From Burkholderiaceae bacterium (GTDB lineage Bacteria; Pseudomonadota; Gammaproteobacteria; Burkholderiales; Burkholderiaceae_C), in contig JABWBN010000008.1 of assembly GCA_013360485.1 (NCBI GenBank), positions 1 through 42,643 on the forward strand: 42,643 bases of DNA, given 5' to 3'. Numbering within the stretch: position 1 is the first letter of the stretch; each line of letters starts with the position of its first letter. Shown here piece after piece: positions 7,367 through 14,772 of this stretch. The translations under genes and the position numbers were made by a program. The notes beneath the pieces were generated by a model, which saw only the letters and a list, made by a program, of their open reading frames with translations, was not told where the DNA came from and did not search any database.

Positions 7367-7693
7367 TCAGTTCGAGCCGAACTCGCCGCCCAGGATCGCG
7401 ATGATGTCCTGACGCTCACCCAGCAGCCGGACCACATCCAGATGGTCCGCTCGCTCGAAGTAACACCACACCAGCGGAAACTTCGCCATCGGCCAGGTCC
7501 GCAGCCCTGGTATGTCCAGCAACTTCCCCAGCCTCGGCGAGCCCATGCTCGGATCGAGTTCAACCTGGTCGAGCGCTTCGTTGGTCGACTTGGCCACCTT
7601 CACTGCCAGGCGGGTGCCGCCTTCCTTGCGATAGTACCGGACCTCGCCTTGCTGGTCGCGCAGCGCCTGAGGGCGCAGAACCGCCGGCTTCAA
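7367..7693 (-). CDS. ParE/RelE-type toxin carried by Tn3 relic
   Basis: A 108-residue protein starting at TTG 7693, overlapping the antitoxin stop (TTGA). The pattern fits ParE-like toxins of Tn3 elements: an N-terminal basic helix region, a central LDQVELDPSMGSPRLGKLLD segment, then strands PLVWCYFERADHLDVVRLLG with GERQDIIAIL at the end (x-Y-x-x-x-x-x-I-x-V-x-R-V-L-H-G-x-R-D-I). The C-terminus is intact. The target (gyrase or mRNA) is not determinable here. Toxin-antitoxin pairs are established passengers of Tn3-family transposons. Confidence 0.8.
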   Translation of the reverse strand: MKPAVLRPQALRDQQGEVRYYRKEGGTRLAVKVAKSTNEALDQVELDPSMGSPRLGKLLDIPGLRTWPMAKFPLVWCYFERADHLDVVRLLGERQDIIAILGGEFGSN

Positions 7694-7941
7694 TCGATCT
7701 CGCCGCGAGCGATTGCCAGCAGTTCCTTCTCGTCGGCCTTGGTGCGACGCCGACCGGGCCCGGATGCCAGCCCTTCCTCGATGAGATCGCGCAGCCTCTT
7801 CCTCGCCTGCTCTTCCTGGTCTCGCCGAACCAGGTCGCGGATGTACTCACTGGTGTTGCCGTAGTTGCCGGCGGCGACCCGGTTGTCGATGTATTCACGC
7901 ATCGACTCGGGCAGGGCGAAACTCATGGTCTGGCGGCTCAT
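7690..7941 (-). CDS. ParD-type RHH antitoxin carried by Tn3 relic
   Basis: An 83-residue antitoxin from ATG 7941. The N-terminal ribbon-helix-helix is clear: MSFALPESMREYIDNRV, GNYGNTSEYIRDLVRRDQEE, with the GxYxxxSEYIRDLIRxD signature of ParD. The C-terminal half (ARKRLRDLIEEGLASGPGRR) is the toxin-binding helix. The toxin start overlaps its stop. A perfect 17-bp palindrome at 7960-7976 lies 18 bp upstream and is the likely autoregulatory operator. The pair directly follows the tnpA stump, so it has inserted into or replaced the transposase gene. Confidence 0.88.
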   Translation of the reverse strand: MSRQTMSFALPESMREYIDNRVAAGNYGNTSEYIRDLVRRDQEEQARKRLRDLIEEGLASGPGRRRTKADEKELLAIARGEID

Positions 7942-7959
7942 GGCGGAATCTTGGGTTGT

Positions 7960-7976
7960 TTGACAACGGTTGTCAA
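7960..7976 (-). promoter_or_regulatory. parDE operator palindrome with -35 element
   Basis: TTGACAACGGTTGTCAA is a perfect 8-1-8 inverted repeat. On either strand it includes TTGACA, the consensus -35 hexamer. Read toward parD, a weak -10 (CAAGAT) follows at 17-bp spacing and puts the transcript start only a few bases from the ATG. A ParD dimer bound here would block RNA polymerase, the usual TA autoregulation. The palindrome and spacing are seen; the binding is inferred. Confidence 0.7.
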
Positions 7977-7997
7977 CACGCACACCAGCCGGCACCC

Positions 7998-8375
7998 TCG
8001 CAACCCAGCGTATTCGGACAGGGCCCAGAGCTGGTGTTTCGAAAGCGTCTGCCGGCGCTTGTAGATCGAACGCGGGCTGGCGATGGACGGCGGAGAGACC
8101 GCCAGCGCCTCGGCAGTCTTTCGCAGGAGGATGCGAGGCAGTACGTTGAAGCCGTCCAGTGGTCGGCCGGTCGCCCGCATGAAGAGCAGCATCAACGCTG
8201 CAGGCAGCCGGTGGTCGCTGCGGAACTGCGCCCGGATGGCCGCCACGTCATCCGAGAGCAGCGTGAAGACCTGCTCCAGGTCGAACTCGCTCAGGCGAGG
8301 CGGCAAGGCCTCCTGGCCAACGAAGCGAAGGGCGAACGCAGGCATGGCATCGGGCAGCGACAGGTGGTAGGCCAA
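7998..8375 (-). pseudogene. Tn3-family transposase TnpA, N-terminal stump
   Basis: About 126 codons match the N-terminal DUF4158 region of Tn3-family TnpA: FALRFVGQEALPPRLSEFDL, VFTLLSDDVAAIRAQFRSDH, RLPAALMLLFMRATGRPLDG, then PRSIYKRRQTLSKHQLWAL and EYAGLR. Full TnpA is near 1000 residues with a C-terminal DDE domain, and all of that is missing. The match ends at ~7998, just before the parD promoter, so the TA cassette marks the breakpoint. The start codon is uncertain (TTG 8375 is in frame). The stump begins 92 bp inside the right inverted repeat. Confidence 0.75.
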
Positions 8376-8466
8376 TGTCCCCCCGCGGCCGCTGTTGGCT
8401 CAGTGCGTCCGGCCTGCGGAAACGGACGCGTCGGCCCGAAACCCGCATGGATGCTGGGTTTCTGGC

Positions 8467-8504
8467 CAAAGCGCACCAATCTGCACGAAAAGTACGATCG
8501 CCCC
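8467..8504 (-). repeat. Right terminal inverted repeat of Tn3-like element
   Basis: Reverse complement of 6438-6475 with one mismatch. The GGGG tip ends at 8504, and ATACA follows at 8505-8509, four of five bases matching the TTACA that precedes the left end. Confidence 0.9.
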
Positions 8505-8513
8505 ATACACGGC

Positions 8514-9755
8514 TCAGTCTTGGACCGGCACCCACCAAAGGCTGCCATCGGCCAGCAAGGCCGCAACGCCGCTTCGCCGACCTCGGTGCCAGGGCACGAG
8601 CCGCGCGATTGGCGCCGCGACCTCCGTGCTGGGGGCGACGGTGGCGGGCGACTGTTCGTCCGCATCGATGATCTGCAGGCGTCGCCGGTCTTGCGTGGGG
8701 ACCACCCAGCTCGAGCCGACCCAGGCCGACACGTCGAGGTCACGTTGCCCGATGGCATGGTTGCTGATACCCCGGCCGATGACCTGGCTGTGCAGTCGAC
8801 CGTCCTGTAGCTCATGCCGGTGCAGCACGCCGCCGATGTGCGGCGTATGCACGGCCAGCAGCCGGCGGCCGTCGGTGCTGGGCGAAAGCCAGCGATGGGC
8901 GGTGCCGATCGGTTCTGCGACCGCGGCCAGTTCGAACCGGTCTTGACTGGCTGCCAGGGCGACCACGCACAGCTGAGCGCCCTGGGGGCCTGAGCGCACG
9001 GTCAGCAAGCCCCGAGCGCCGCGCCAGGCGATGGGTCGCGGCGCGATGTCCTCGAACACATGGGGTGGCGGCAGGTCAATGCGAGCCAAGACCCTGAGCC
9101 CATGACGCTCGAGCAGGATCAGTGCGGCCGGCTCCACAGCGTCGCCCAGAACACCGTGCCGATAGCGGGTGTCGCTGGGCGCGCCGAACACCAGCACATG
9201 CCCGTCGTCGTCGGCCTGAGGGCCCAGTGCGGCGCCGGCCGGATCGAACTGCATCGGGCGCGCATCCGGCAGCACAGGCTCGGCAAAGCGTGCCGACTCC
9301 GCCCAGGCGCCGCCAGCGGGATCCAACCGAACCACGCGGTGCGTGCCAGCGCGCTCGGCCGCGACGGCGATGATGCCGAATGCCAGCACAAGCATGCCCG
9401 CGCGCGGCGCCAGACGAGGCGTATCAAGCACCTGGACGCGACCCGACTCCAGCACCCAGACACCGCCATTGGCGCTACGCCCGACCACTCGACCGTGCCC
9501 GCTGGCGATCGGCGCCGCCGGGTCCAATCCAGCACCCAGCGCCTTCCAGACGTTGGTGCGGGCCTCGAGCAGGTCGCCTGCACGCGACACGGCCAGCAAG
9601 CGCCCCTGGCGGTCGACATGCAGTTGCGCCAAGGGGGCGGGTGCACTCAATGGCACAGCCACGCCGACCGATGCCCGCTGGGCGTCGGCGGCGTCCGCGA
9701 ACCGAACCATCGGCGAGCAGAGTACGGCTGTCGCAATCCATAGCCTGCGATCCAT
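8514..9755 (-). CDS. Secreted protein of unknown function, possible beta-propeller
   Basis: A 413-residue protein from ATG 9755 with a strong ribosome site (AAGGAGG six bases before the ATG). Residues 1-23 form a signal peptide (MDRRLWIATAVLCSPMVRFA, DAA). The mature part is a series of short beta-strand-like units ending in phrases such as QLHVDRQGRLLAVSRAGDLL, VWVLESGRVQVLD, RRLLAVHTPH, and AALLADGSLWWVPVQD at the C-terminus, suggesting a propeller of sensor-like blades. No catalytic motif was recognised. It is the last gene of the minus-strand run that starts with arsS, 140 bp after the YiiX-like gene. The Tn3-like element inserted just past its stop. Confidence 0.65.
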   Translation of the reverse strand: MDRRLWIATAVLCSPMVRFADAADAQRASVGVAVPLSAPAPLAQLHVDRQGRLLAVSRAGDLLEARTNVWKALGAGLDPAAPIASGHGRVVGRSANGGVWVLESGRVQVLDTPRLAPRAGMLVLAFGIIAVAAERAGTHRVVRLDPAGGAWAESARFAEPVLPDARPMQFDPAGAALGPQADDDGHVLVFGAPSDTRYRHGVLGDAVEPAALILLERHGLRVLARIDLPPPHVFEDIAPRPIAWRGARGLLTVRSGPQGAQLCVVALAASQDRFELAAVAEPIGTAHRWLSPSTDGRRLLAVHTPHIGGVLHRHELQDGRLHSQVIGRGISNHAIGQRDLDVSAWVGSSWVVPTQDRRRLQIIDADEQSPATVAPSTEVAAPIARLVPWHRGRRSGVAALLADGSLWWVPVQD

Positions 9756-9895
9756 GGTCGCCCTCCTTCAGCGAGTAACGGGCGGGCTGGTTACCTGGCT
9801 TGGGGTTGGCCTTCGCCCATCCACCACCCGTGGCCATTGCCAACAGACTGGGCAGCCGCGCGTTATGCGAGGCAGCACGAGTCTCACGTCTGTGC

Positions 9896-10705
9896 TCATG
9901 GGAACTTCGAATCGATCGAACCGCCCAGATCGGGATCGGAGTGCCAGGCCAACGCCCGGTGGTCGAAGCCGGCTTGCAGGGTGGGTTTGATCACCGCGAA
10001 GTAGGGGGAGACGTCGAAGTCGCGCGGCGCGAACAGGCTGTGGTGCCGCACGTGCAGGATCTCCTCCAGGCAGTCCGGACACATCGGATCCTTGGATGGC
10101 ACGTTCTCGACGATCGGCAGGATCGGGTATCGCACCGACTGGAAGGCCTGGGCGATCAACGTGGAGCAGATGGCACGTGTCGGGTCGCCGCTGCCCAACG
10201 CCAGCATGCGCCGCCGCCAGCGCTGCGGCACCGGTGGCGTGGGCAGCAGGTAGCGCGCCAGGTCGATCACGTTCTTCAAGTCGTACTGATGTCCCAGCCG
10301 CGCCATTGCATGGTGCACCAACGCTTCGATCTCGCCGGGCTGCAGCCCTACCGGCCGGCAGACGCGGCAATGCAGGCCCGAATACTCCGCCACACTGACC
10401 AGCCGCACACCTTCGCGCAGGTCGGCTTCTAGGAAGCCTTTCGGGCGGCCCTGTGCGTCGCTGGGGCGTCCGGCTGTGCCCACGAAGAGTGCTGCGTGCG
10501 ACCAGGTGGACTGGGTCAGGTACTTGACGGCCACGCTGAAGCGGCTCTGGCCCTCGACGAGCAAAACGTCACCTGGGCGGATGCACGCCATGAGCCGATC
10601 GGGATCGGTCGGCGCCGCCAAGCCGTGCACGTGGTGCGATTGCGCGAGGTAGCGGCTGAGCCGGTCGCCGAGCCATCGGGACATCCGGTCGAGGAGGGCT
10701 GCCAT
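9896..10705 (-). CDS. YiiX/NlpC-P60-like cysteine hydrolase
   Basis: A 269-residue protein from ATG 10705, 12 bp after the upstream oxidoreductase gene. It has the permuted papain-like order of YiiX/YebB proteins: IRPGDVLLVEGQSRFSVAVK, the catalytic His in TQSTWSHAALFVG (H70), the acidic/aromatic middle, and the nucleophile Cys in TRAICSTLIAQAFQSV (C180). The C-terminal ~60 residues (CPDCLEEILHVRHHSLFAPR, DFDVSPYFAVIKP) are typical of the betaproteobacterial subfamily often called lipo-like proteins. No signal peptide or lipobox is seen. The likely substrate is an amide or thioester in lipid or peptide; this is unproven. Confidence 0.75.
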   Translation of the reverse strand: MAALLDRMSRWLGDRLSRYLAQSHHVHGLAAPTDPDRLMACIRPGDVLLVEGQSRFSVAVKYLTQSTWSHAALFVGTAGRPSDAQGRPKGFLEADLREGVRLVSVAEYSGLHCRVCRPVGLQPGEIEALVHHAMARLGHQYDLKNVIDLARYLLPTPPVPQRWRRRMLALGSGDPTRAICSTLIAQAFQSVRYPILPIVENVPSKDPMCPDCLEEILHVRHHSLFAPRDFDVSPYFAVIKPTLQAGFDHRALAWHSDPDLGGSIDSKFP

Positions 10706-10717
10706 GGCCAATCACAC

Positions 10718-12874
10718 TCATCCGCGCCGCCAGGCGTGGAAGCGCTCCACCCAGGCCAGCAGCGCCTGCGGGGCGTGTGCGCGCTTCCAGTTGCCGGCGA
10801 CGTACTTGTTGGCCTCGGCCAGCGTCGGGTAGGTGTGAATGGTGCCGAGGATCTTGTTCAGGCCGATGCCGTGCTTCATCGCGAGCACATATTCGGCCAG
10901 CAGGTCGCCGGCATGCTCGCCCACGATCGTCACGCCCAGGATGCGGTCCTTGCCGGGTACGGTGAGCACCTTGACGAAGCCATGCGCCTCGTTGTCGGCG
11001 ATGGCACGGTCCAGATCGTCGAGGCCGTAGACGGTGACCTCGCAGGGGATGTTCTTCTCCTTCGCCTCGAGCTCGTTCAAACCGACGCGCGCCACTTCGG
11101 GCTCGACAAATGTCGCCCAGGGGATCACGCGGTAGTCGGCACTGAACTTCTTGAATGGATCGAACAGCGCGTTGACTGCGGCATACCAGGCCTGGTGGGC
11201 CGCGGTGTGGGTGAACTGGTAGGGCCCGGCCACGTCGCCCGCGGCAAAGATGTTCGGGAAGTTGGTCTGCAGGTAGCCGTTGACCTCGACCGTGCGCCCG
11301 GTGGCAACGCCCAGTTCTTCCAGGCCATAGCCCTTCAGGTTGGCCGTGCGCCCGACGGCAACCACAATGGCATCGAACGGGATGTGCTTTTCCTGACCGT
11401 CGGCCTCTGCGACCAGCACCTTTTCCAGGCCAACTGTTTGCACGCGCAGGGCCTTGTGGCCGGTGAGCACTGTGACGCCTTCGGTCCGGAAGCGCGCCGT
11501 GACCAGTTCCGACACTTCCGGGTCCTCGCGCACCAGGATCCGCGGCAGCATCTCGACTTGGGTCACACGCGACCCCAGCCGTGCGAAGGCCTGCGTGAGC
11601 TCGCTGCCGATAGGTCCGCCGCCCAGCACCACCAGGCGCTCCGGCCGCTGGCGCAGCTGCCAGACGTTGTCGGACGTTAACAGCTCGGTGGGGCCGAGAT
11701 CGGTAAGGCCCGGAATCGGTGGCACGAAGGGACGTGCCCCGGCTGCGATCACGATCGCGCGCGTGCTGAGCGTCTCGACGCGGCCATCGCGGTGGGTGAT
11801 CTCGACCTCCCATGGTGAAGCGATGCGCGCCGTGCCCTGCGCCACATCGACGCCCAGGCCGGTATAGCGCTCGACTGAGTCATGTGGCTCGATGTCCTGG
11901 ATGACCCGCTGTACCCGTTCCATCACCTCGCCGAAATCGAAGTCGGTGGTGGCCCCACGCATGCCGAACTCTTTCGCGCGCTGCACGTGCGAGATGAACT
12001 TGGCCGAGCGGATCAGAGCCTTCGACGGCACGCAGCCGGTGTTCAGGCAGTCGCCTCCCAGTGCGTGCTTCTCCACCAGCGTGACCTTGGCCTTGATGGC
12101 CGCGGCGATGTAGGCCGTGACCAGCCCGGCCGATCCACCACCAATGACGACCAGGTTGCGGTCGAATCGGACCGGCTTCTTGAACCTGGCGTAGACCTTG
12201 CGCGCAAGGAACAGGTCGACGACCCTCTTGGCGATGAGAGGGAAGACGCCAAGCAGCACCAGCGAGCCCAGTACCCCGGGTGAGACGATGCCCGACAGCG
12301 ACTCGATGCGCGCCAGTTGCGTACCGGCGTTCACGTAGACCAGAGTGCCGGCCAGCATGCCGAGCTGACTCACCCAGTAGAAGGTCCAGGTGCGCAGCTT
12401 CGTCACGCCCATGGCCAGGTTGATGACGAAGAAGGGAAGCACTGGCACCAAGCGCAGGGTGAAGAGGTAGAAGCCACCCTCCTTGGCGATGCCGGCATTC
12501 ATAGACGCCAGTCGATCGCCGAAGCGGGACTGCACCCAGCCGCCGAGCAGCCAGCGAGCGACCAAGAACGCAACAGTGGCACCGATCGACGACGCGAACG
12601 AGACGATCACGGTGCCCCAGCCCAGACCGAAGAGCGCGCCCGCAGCCAGCGTCATCACAGCGGCGCCCGGCAGTGACAACGCGGTCACCGCCACGTAGCT
12701 GGCGAAGAACAGAAGCCCGGCGACCAGTGGCTGTTCGTCGCGCCAGGCCAGCAGGTCCGCTTGGCTTTCCTTGATCGCAGCCAGGCTGAGGAAGCGACCG
12801 AGGTCAAGCCCGAAGAACAGCGCCAGCAGCCCCCCCAGCGTCACCAGCATCCACCACCGCTTGTCCAGACGCAT
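10718..12874 (-). CDS. TVP38 membrane domain fused to FAD disulfide oxidoreductase
   Basis: A 718-residue fusion from ATG 12874 (AGAGGG six bases upstream). Residues 1-~230 form a TVP38/TMEM64 (DedA/SNARE-associated) membrane domain: MTLAAGALFGLGWGTVIVSF, then GATVAFLVARWLLG and LRLVPVLPFFVINLAMG. From ~240 it is a class-I pyridine nucleotide-disulfide oxidoreductase: FAD site VVIGGGSAGL, redox pair CLNTGCVPSK (C276, C281), NAD(P) site VVLGGGPIGSE, FAD site FAAGDV, and a dimer-interface end GTIHTYPTLAEANK. The position of the catalytic His in dihydrolipoamide dehydrogenases is Tyr here. No heavy-metal-binding N-domain or C-terminal Cys pair is present, so a true mercuric reductase is unlikely. 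It would tether electron transfer to the inner membrane. The substrate is unknown. Confidence 0.88.
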   Translation of the reverse strand: MRLDKRWWMLVTLGGLLALFFGLDLGRFLSLAAIKESQADLLAWRDEQPLVAGLLFFASYVAVTALSLPGAAVMTLAAGALFGLGWGTVIVSFASSIGATVAFLVARWLLGGWVQSRFGDRLASMNAGIAKEGGFYLFTLRLVPVLPFFVINLAMGVTKLRTWTFYWVSQLGMLAGTLVYVNAGTQLARIESLSGIVSPGVLGSLVLLGVFPLIAKRVVDLFLARKVYARFKKPVRFDRNLVVIGGGSAGLVTAYIAAAIKAKVTLVEKHALGGDCLNTGCVPSKALIRSAKFISHVQRAKEFGMRGATTDFDFGEVMERVQRVIQDIEPHDSVERYTGLGVDVAQGTARIASPWEVEITHRDGRVETLSTRAIVIAAGARPFVPPIPGLTDLGPTELLTSDNVWQLRQRPERLVVLGGGPIGSELTQAFARLGSRVTQVEMLPRILVREDPEVSELVTARFRTEGVTVLTGHKALRVQTVGLEKVLVAEADGQEKHIPFDAIVVAVGRTANLKGYGLEELGVATGRTVEVNGYLQTNFPNIFAAGDVAGPYQFTHTAAHQAWYAAVNALFDPFKKFSADYRVIPWATFVEPEVARVGLNELEAKEKNIPCEVTVYGLDDLDRAIADNEAHGFVKVLTVPGKDRILGVTIVGEHAGDLLAEYVLAMKHGIGLNKILGTIHTYPTLAEANKYVAGNWKRAHAPQALLAWVERFHAWRRG

Positions 12875-12968
12875 TGCATTCCCTCTAGATTGGTTGAGGC
12901 GCCTGCGCCTTCGTTGCTTGATAGACGCGCTTGCGGTGCGGATCCTTACGCGCGGCGCTTCGCGGCGC

Positions 12969-13982
12969 TTACTCAATATCGGGCCGGCCTGGTGCGAGGG
13001 CCTGCTGCGGCGTGAAGTTTGGTCCGGTCGAGATGCGTTCGAAGTACGAGAGCCATGCGGGCGATCCCGGTGGCCATTGCGCCAGGAATTCCATCTTCCA
13101 ACGCACGGTGTCGAAATGCACCGGCAGCAGCGCGACCCAGGCGCTGCCCAGTTGGAGCTCATGCAGCGCGGGGTGCGGCGATGGCGTTGTGGCAATGCGC
13201 GTGCACAGCCCGGTCAGGTCACCTTTGAAGTTGGGCATGCCGGCTGAGCCGTTGTTGACGACAACGCCGCTTGCGCCCGATGGCAACTGAATCCGGCGCA
13301 GGGCCGGCAGGCAGGTGTGCGTGCTGGCGAAGAGGTCGACTTCGGCAGCCTCGAACATCCTGCCACGCCAGGTGCCTTGCGCAGGGTCGTCAAGTGCGGT
13401 GACGTCGAAGCGCCATCCGGCCAGGGACTCGGCATCGCCATGCACCACACCAATCCGGCAGTCGCCGACGCGGTAGCGCGCCACCATCGGCAGCCGTGCG
13501 ATCCGGTCCAGCAGGTCGGCGTGGCGCCGAGCAGTTGCCTTGAGGCAGGCGTGGATCCGGTTCGAACGCTCGACGACGCACGCGTCCACGCTGGGCGGGT
13601 AGGCACAGCCGCAACCTGCATCCTCGGCCGGGGTGTCGAACTCAGCTTCGACATTGCCGACAATCGCGTCATGGGCCAGGACCCGCCGATTGATCTCCGC
13701 AAAGGCCCGGTCTTCAACGTTGAACCAATTGAAGTCGCCGTTGAAGCACACGACAGGGGCCTGCGCTCCCGGTGGTCGATCGGTGCGCGCCATCGTCTCG
13801 ACGGCGTCCAGTGCAGGCCGGTTCCCGTAGAGGCCGCCCACGACATAGAGTGTGTCGGTGACACGGTTCTTGGCCCGCGCGACGGCGGCCGGGCCATAGC
13901 GGTAGCGCAGCGGGCAGATGCGCCCCGGCGTCTCGTCTGCGGACGAAACGGAGGCAGCCCGGCTCGTGGTGCCGCGAGACAT
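12969..13982 (-). CDS. Calcineurin-like metallophosphoesterase
   Basis: A 337-residue protein whose ATG 13982 overlaps the ABC ATPase stop (TGATG). Metallophosphoesterase signatures are present: LYVVGGLYGNRPAL (a D-to-G change at the usual GDxHG), CFNGDFNWFNVED, HDAIVGNVEAEF, RIGVVHGDAESLAG, LFASTHTCLPAL and VVNNGSAGMPNFKGD. The GDFxxF and GNxE elements fit the two-metal fold; the first motif is unusual. Residues ~120-150 hold a Cys cluster (AGCGCAYPPSVDACVVE). It probably hydrolyses a phosphoester made or imported by this cluster. The 94 bp before the next gene contain GC-rich repeats but no clear terminator. Confidence 0.8.
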   Translation of the reverse strand: MSRGTTSRAASVSSADETPGRICPLRYRYGPAAVARAKNRVTDTLYVVGGLYGNRPALDAVETMARTDRPPGAQAPVVCFNGDFNWFNVEDRAFAEINRRVLAHDAIVGNVEAEFDTPAEDAGCGCAYPPSVDACVVERSNRIHACLKATARRHADLLDRIARLPMVARYRVGDCRIGVVHGDAESLAGWRFDVTALDDPAQGTWRGRMFEAAEVDLFASTHTCLPALRRIQLPSGASGVVVNNGSAGMPNFKGDLTGLCTRIATTPSPHPALHELQLGSAWVALLPVHFDTVRWKMEFLAQWPPGSPAWLSYFERISTGPNFTPQQALAPGRPDIE

Positions 13983-14740
13983 CACTTCAGAACCCCGCGC
14001 AGCAGGGCTGGTGTATGGGCATCGACGGTCACATCGGCTACGACCATGCCGCGCCTCAACGCGATGGCACGGTCTGCCAGGCGGGGCACGAGGTCCAGAT
14101 CGTGCACCACGCAAATCAGTGTGACCGGGCGCTCGGAGGCGACGGCCGACAGCAGGGAAACCACCTCGTCGGCTGCCTCCGTGTCGAGGCTGGCGGTGGG
14201 CTCATCGGCCAGCAGCAACGGTGCGCCTTGGTGCAGCGCGCGGGCGATGGCCACCTTCTGGCGTTCACCGCCGGACAAGGTGTCCGTGCGCCGATGACCG
14301 GCGCTGGCCAGGCCTACGCGCGCCAAGGCGGCCTGCGCGGCCAGGCGTTCAGATGCAGGCCAGCGCCGCAGCCAGGCCCAGCCGGATGTGTGGCGAGCGG
14401 ACCCGCCGATCAAGACGTTGTCCAGCGCGCGCAGACGCCCCACGAGGTGCAAGCCTTGGTGCACCTGGCCGACACGCGCGCGCAAACCGCGCAACACGCC
14501 GCTTCCCGTATCAGTCCCGGCCGCCGCGACTTCAGTGCCGAGCACCCGAAGGCTTCCCCGCGTGACACAGCCCGCCCCGTTGAATCCCGTCAGCGTGCGC
14601 AGCAGCGTGGATTTTCCCGCACCGTTGCGGCCGACCAGCGCAACACGCTCGCCAGCCGTGACGCTCAAGCCGATGTCACGCAGGAGCACCTGCGGTCCCA
14701 CGCTGACCTGCAAGCCCTGGGCTTCGATGACGACGTTCAT
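13982..14740 (-). CDS. ABC importer ATPase, PhnC-like
   Basis: A 252-residue ATP-binding subunit from ATG 14740 (AAGGA nine bases upstream). Walker A is GRNGAGKST, the Q-loop VGQVHQGLHLVG, the signature LSGGERQKVAIARAL, Walker B LLLADEPTASLD, and the switch His is in LICVVHDLDL. The overall order matches PhnC/phosphonate ATPases. It is 32 bp downstream of the permease gene. It energises the importer formed by the two upstream genes. Confidence 0.9.
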   Translation of the reverse strand: MNVVIEAQGLQVSVGPQVLLRDIGLSVTAGERVALVGRNGAGKSTLLRTLTGFNGAGCVTRGSLRVLGTEVAAAGTDTGSGVLRGLRARVGQVHQGLHLVGRLRALDNVLIGGSARHTSGWAWLRRWPASERLAAQAALARVGLASAGHRRTDTLSGGERQKVAIARALHQGAPLLLADEPTASLDTEAADEVVSLLSAVASERPVTLICVVHDLDLVPRLADRAIALRRGMVVADVTVDAHTPALLRGVLK

Positions 14741-14772
14741 GGCGACGGTTCCTTGATCGTGCATGCAGCCGA

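Larger units (their letters stand above)
6438..8504. mobile_element. Internally decayed Tn3-family transposon carrying parDE
   Basis: The ends are 38-bp inverted repeats beginning GGGG (6438-6475 and 8467-8504), identical at 37 of 38 positions, which is the standard Tn3-family length and start. Flanking pentamers are TTACA (6433-6437) and ATACA (8505-8509), a near-match to the 5-bp target duplication Tn3 elements make. Inside, all on the minus strand, are a TnpA N-terminal stump, an intact ParD/ParE pair, an IS91-type transposase fragment and the tail of another gene. The stretch 7142-7366 shows no gene. Most of tnpA and any resolvase are missing, so it could move only with a transposase supplied in trans. 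Its right end lies 9 bp past the stop of the gene at 8514-9755, leaving that gene intact. Confidence 0.85.

Noticed and set aside
10718-12874. Mercuric reductase (merA)
   Set aside because: The heavy-metal-binding domain, terminal Cys pair and mer neighbours are absent; only the generic reductase fold is shared.
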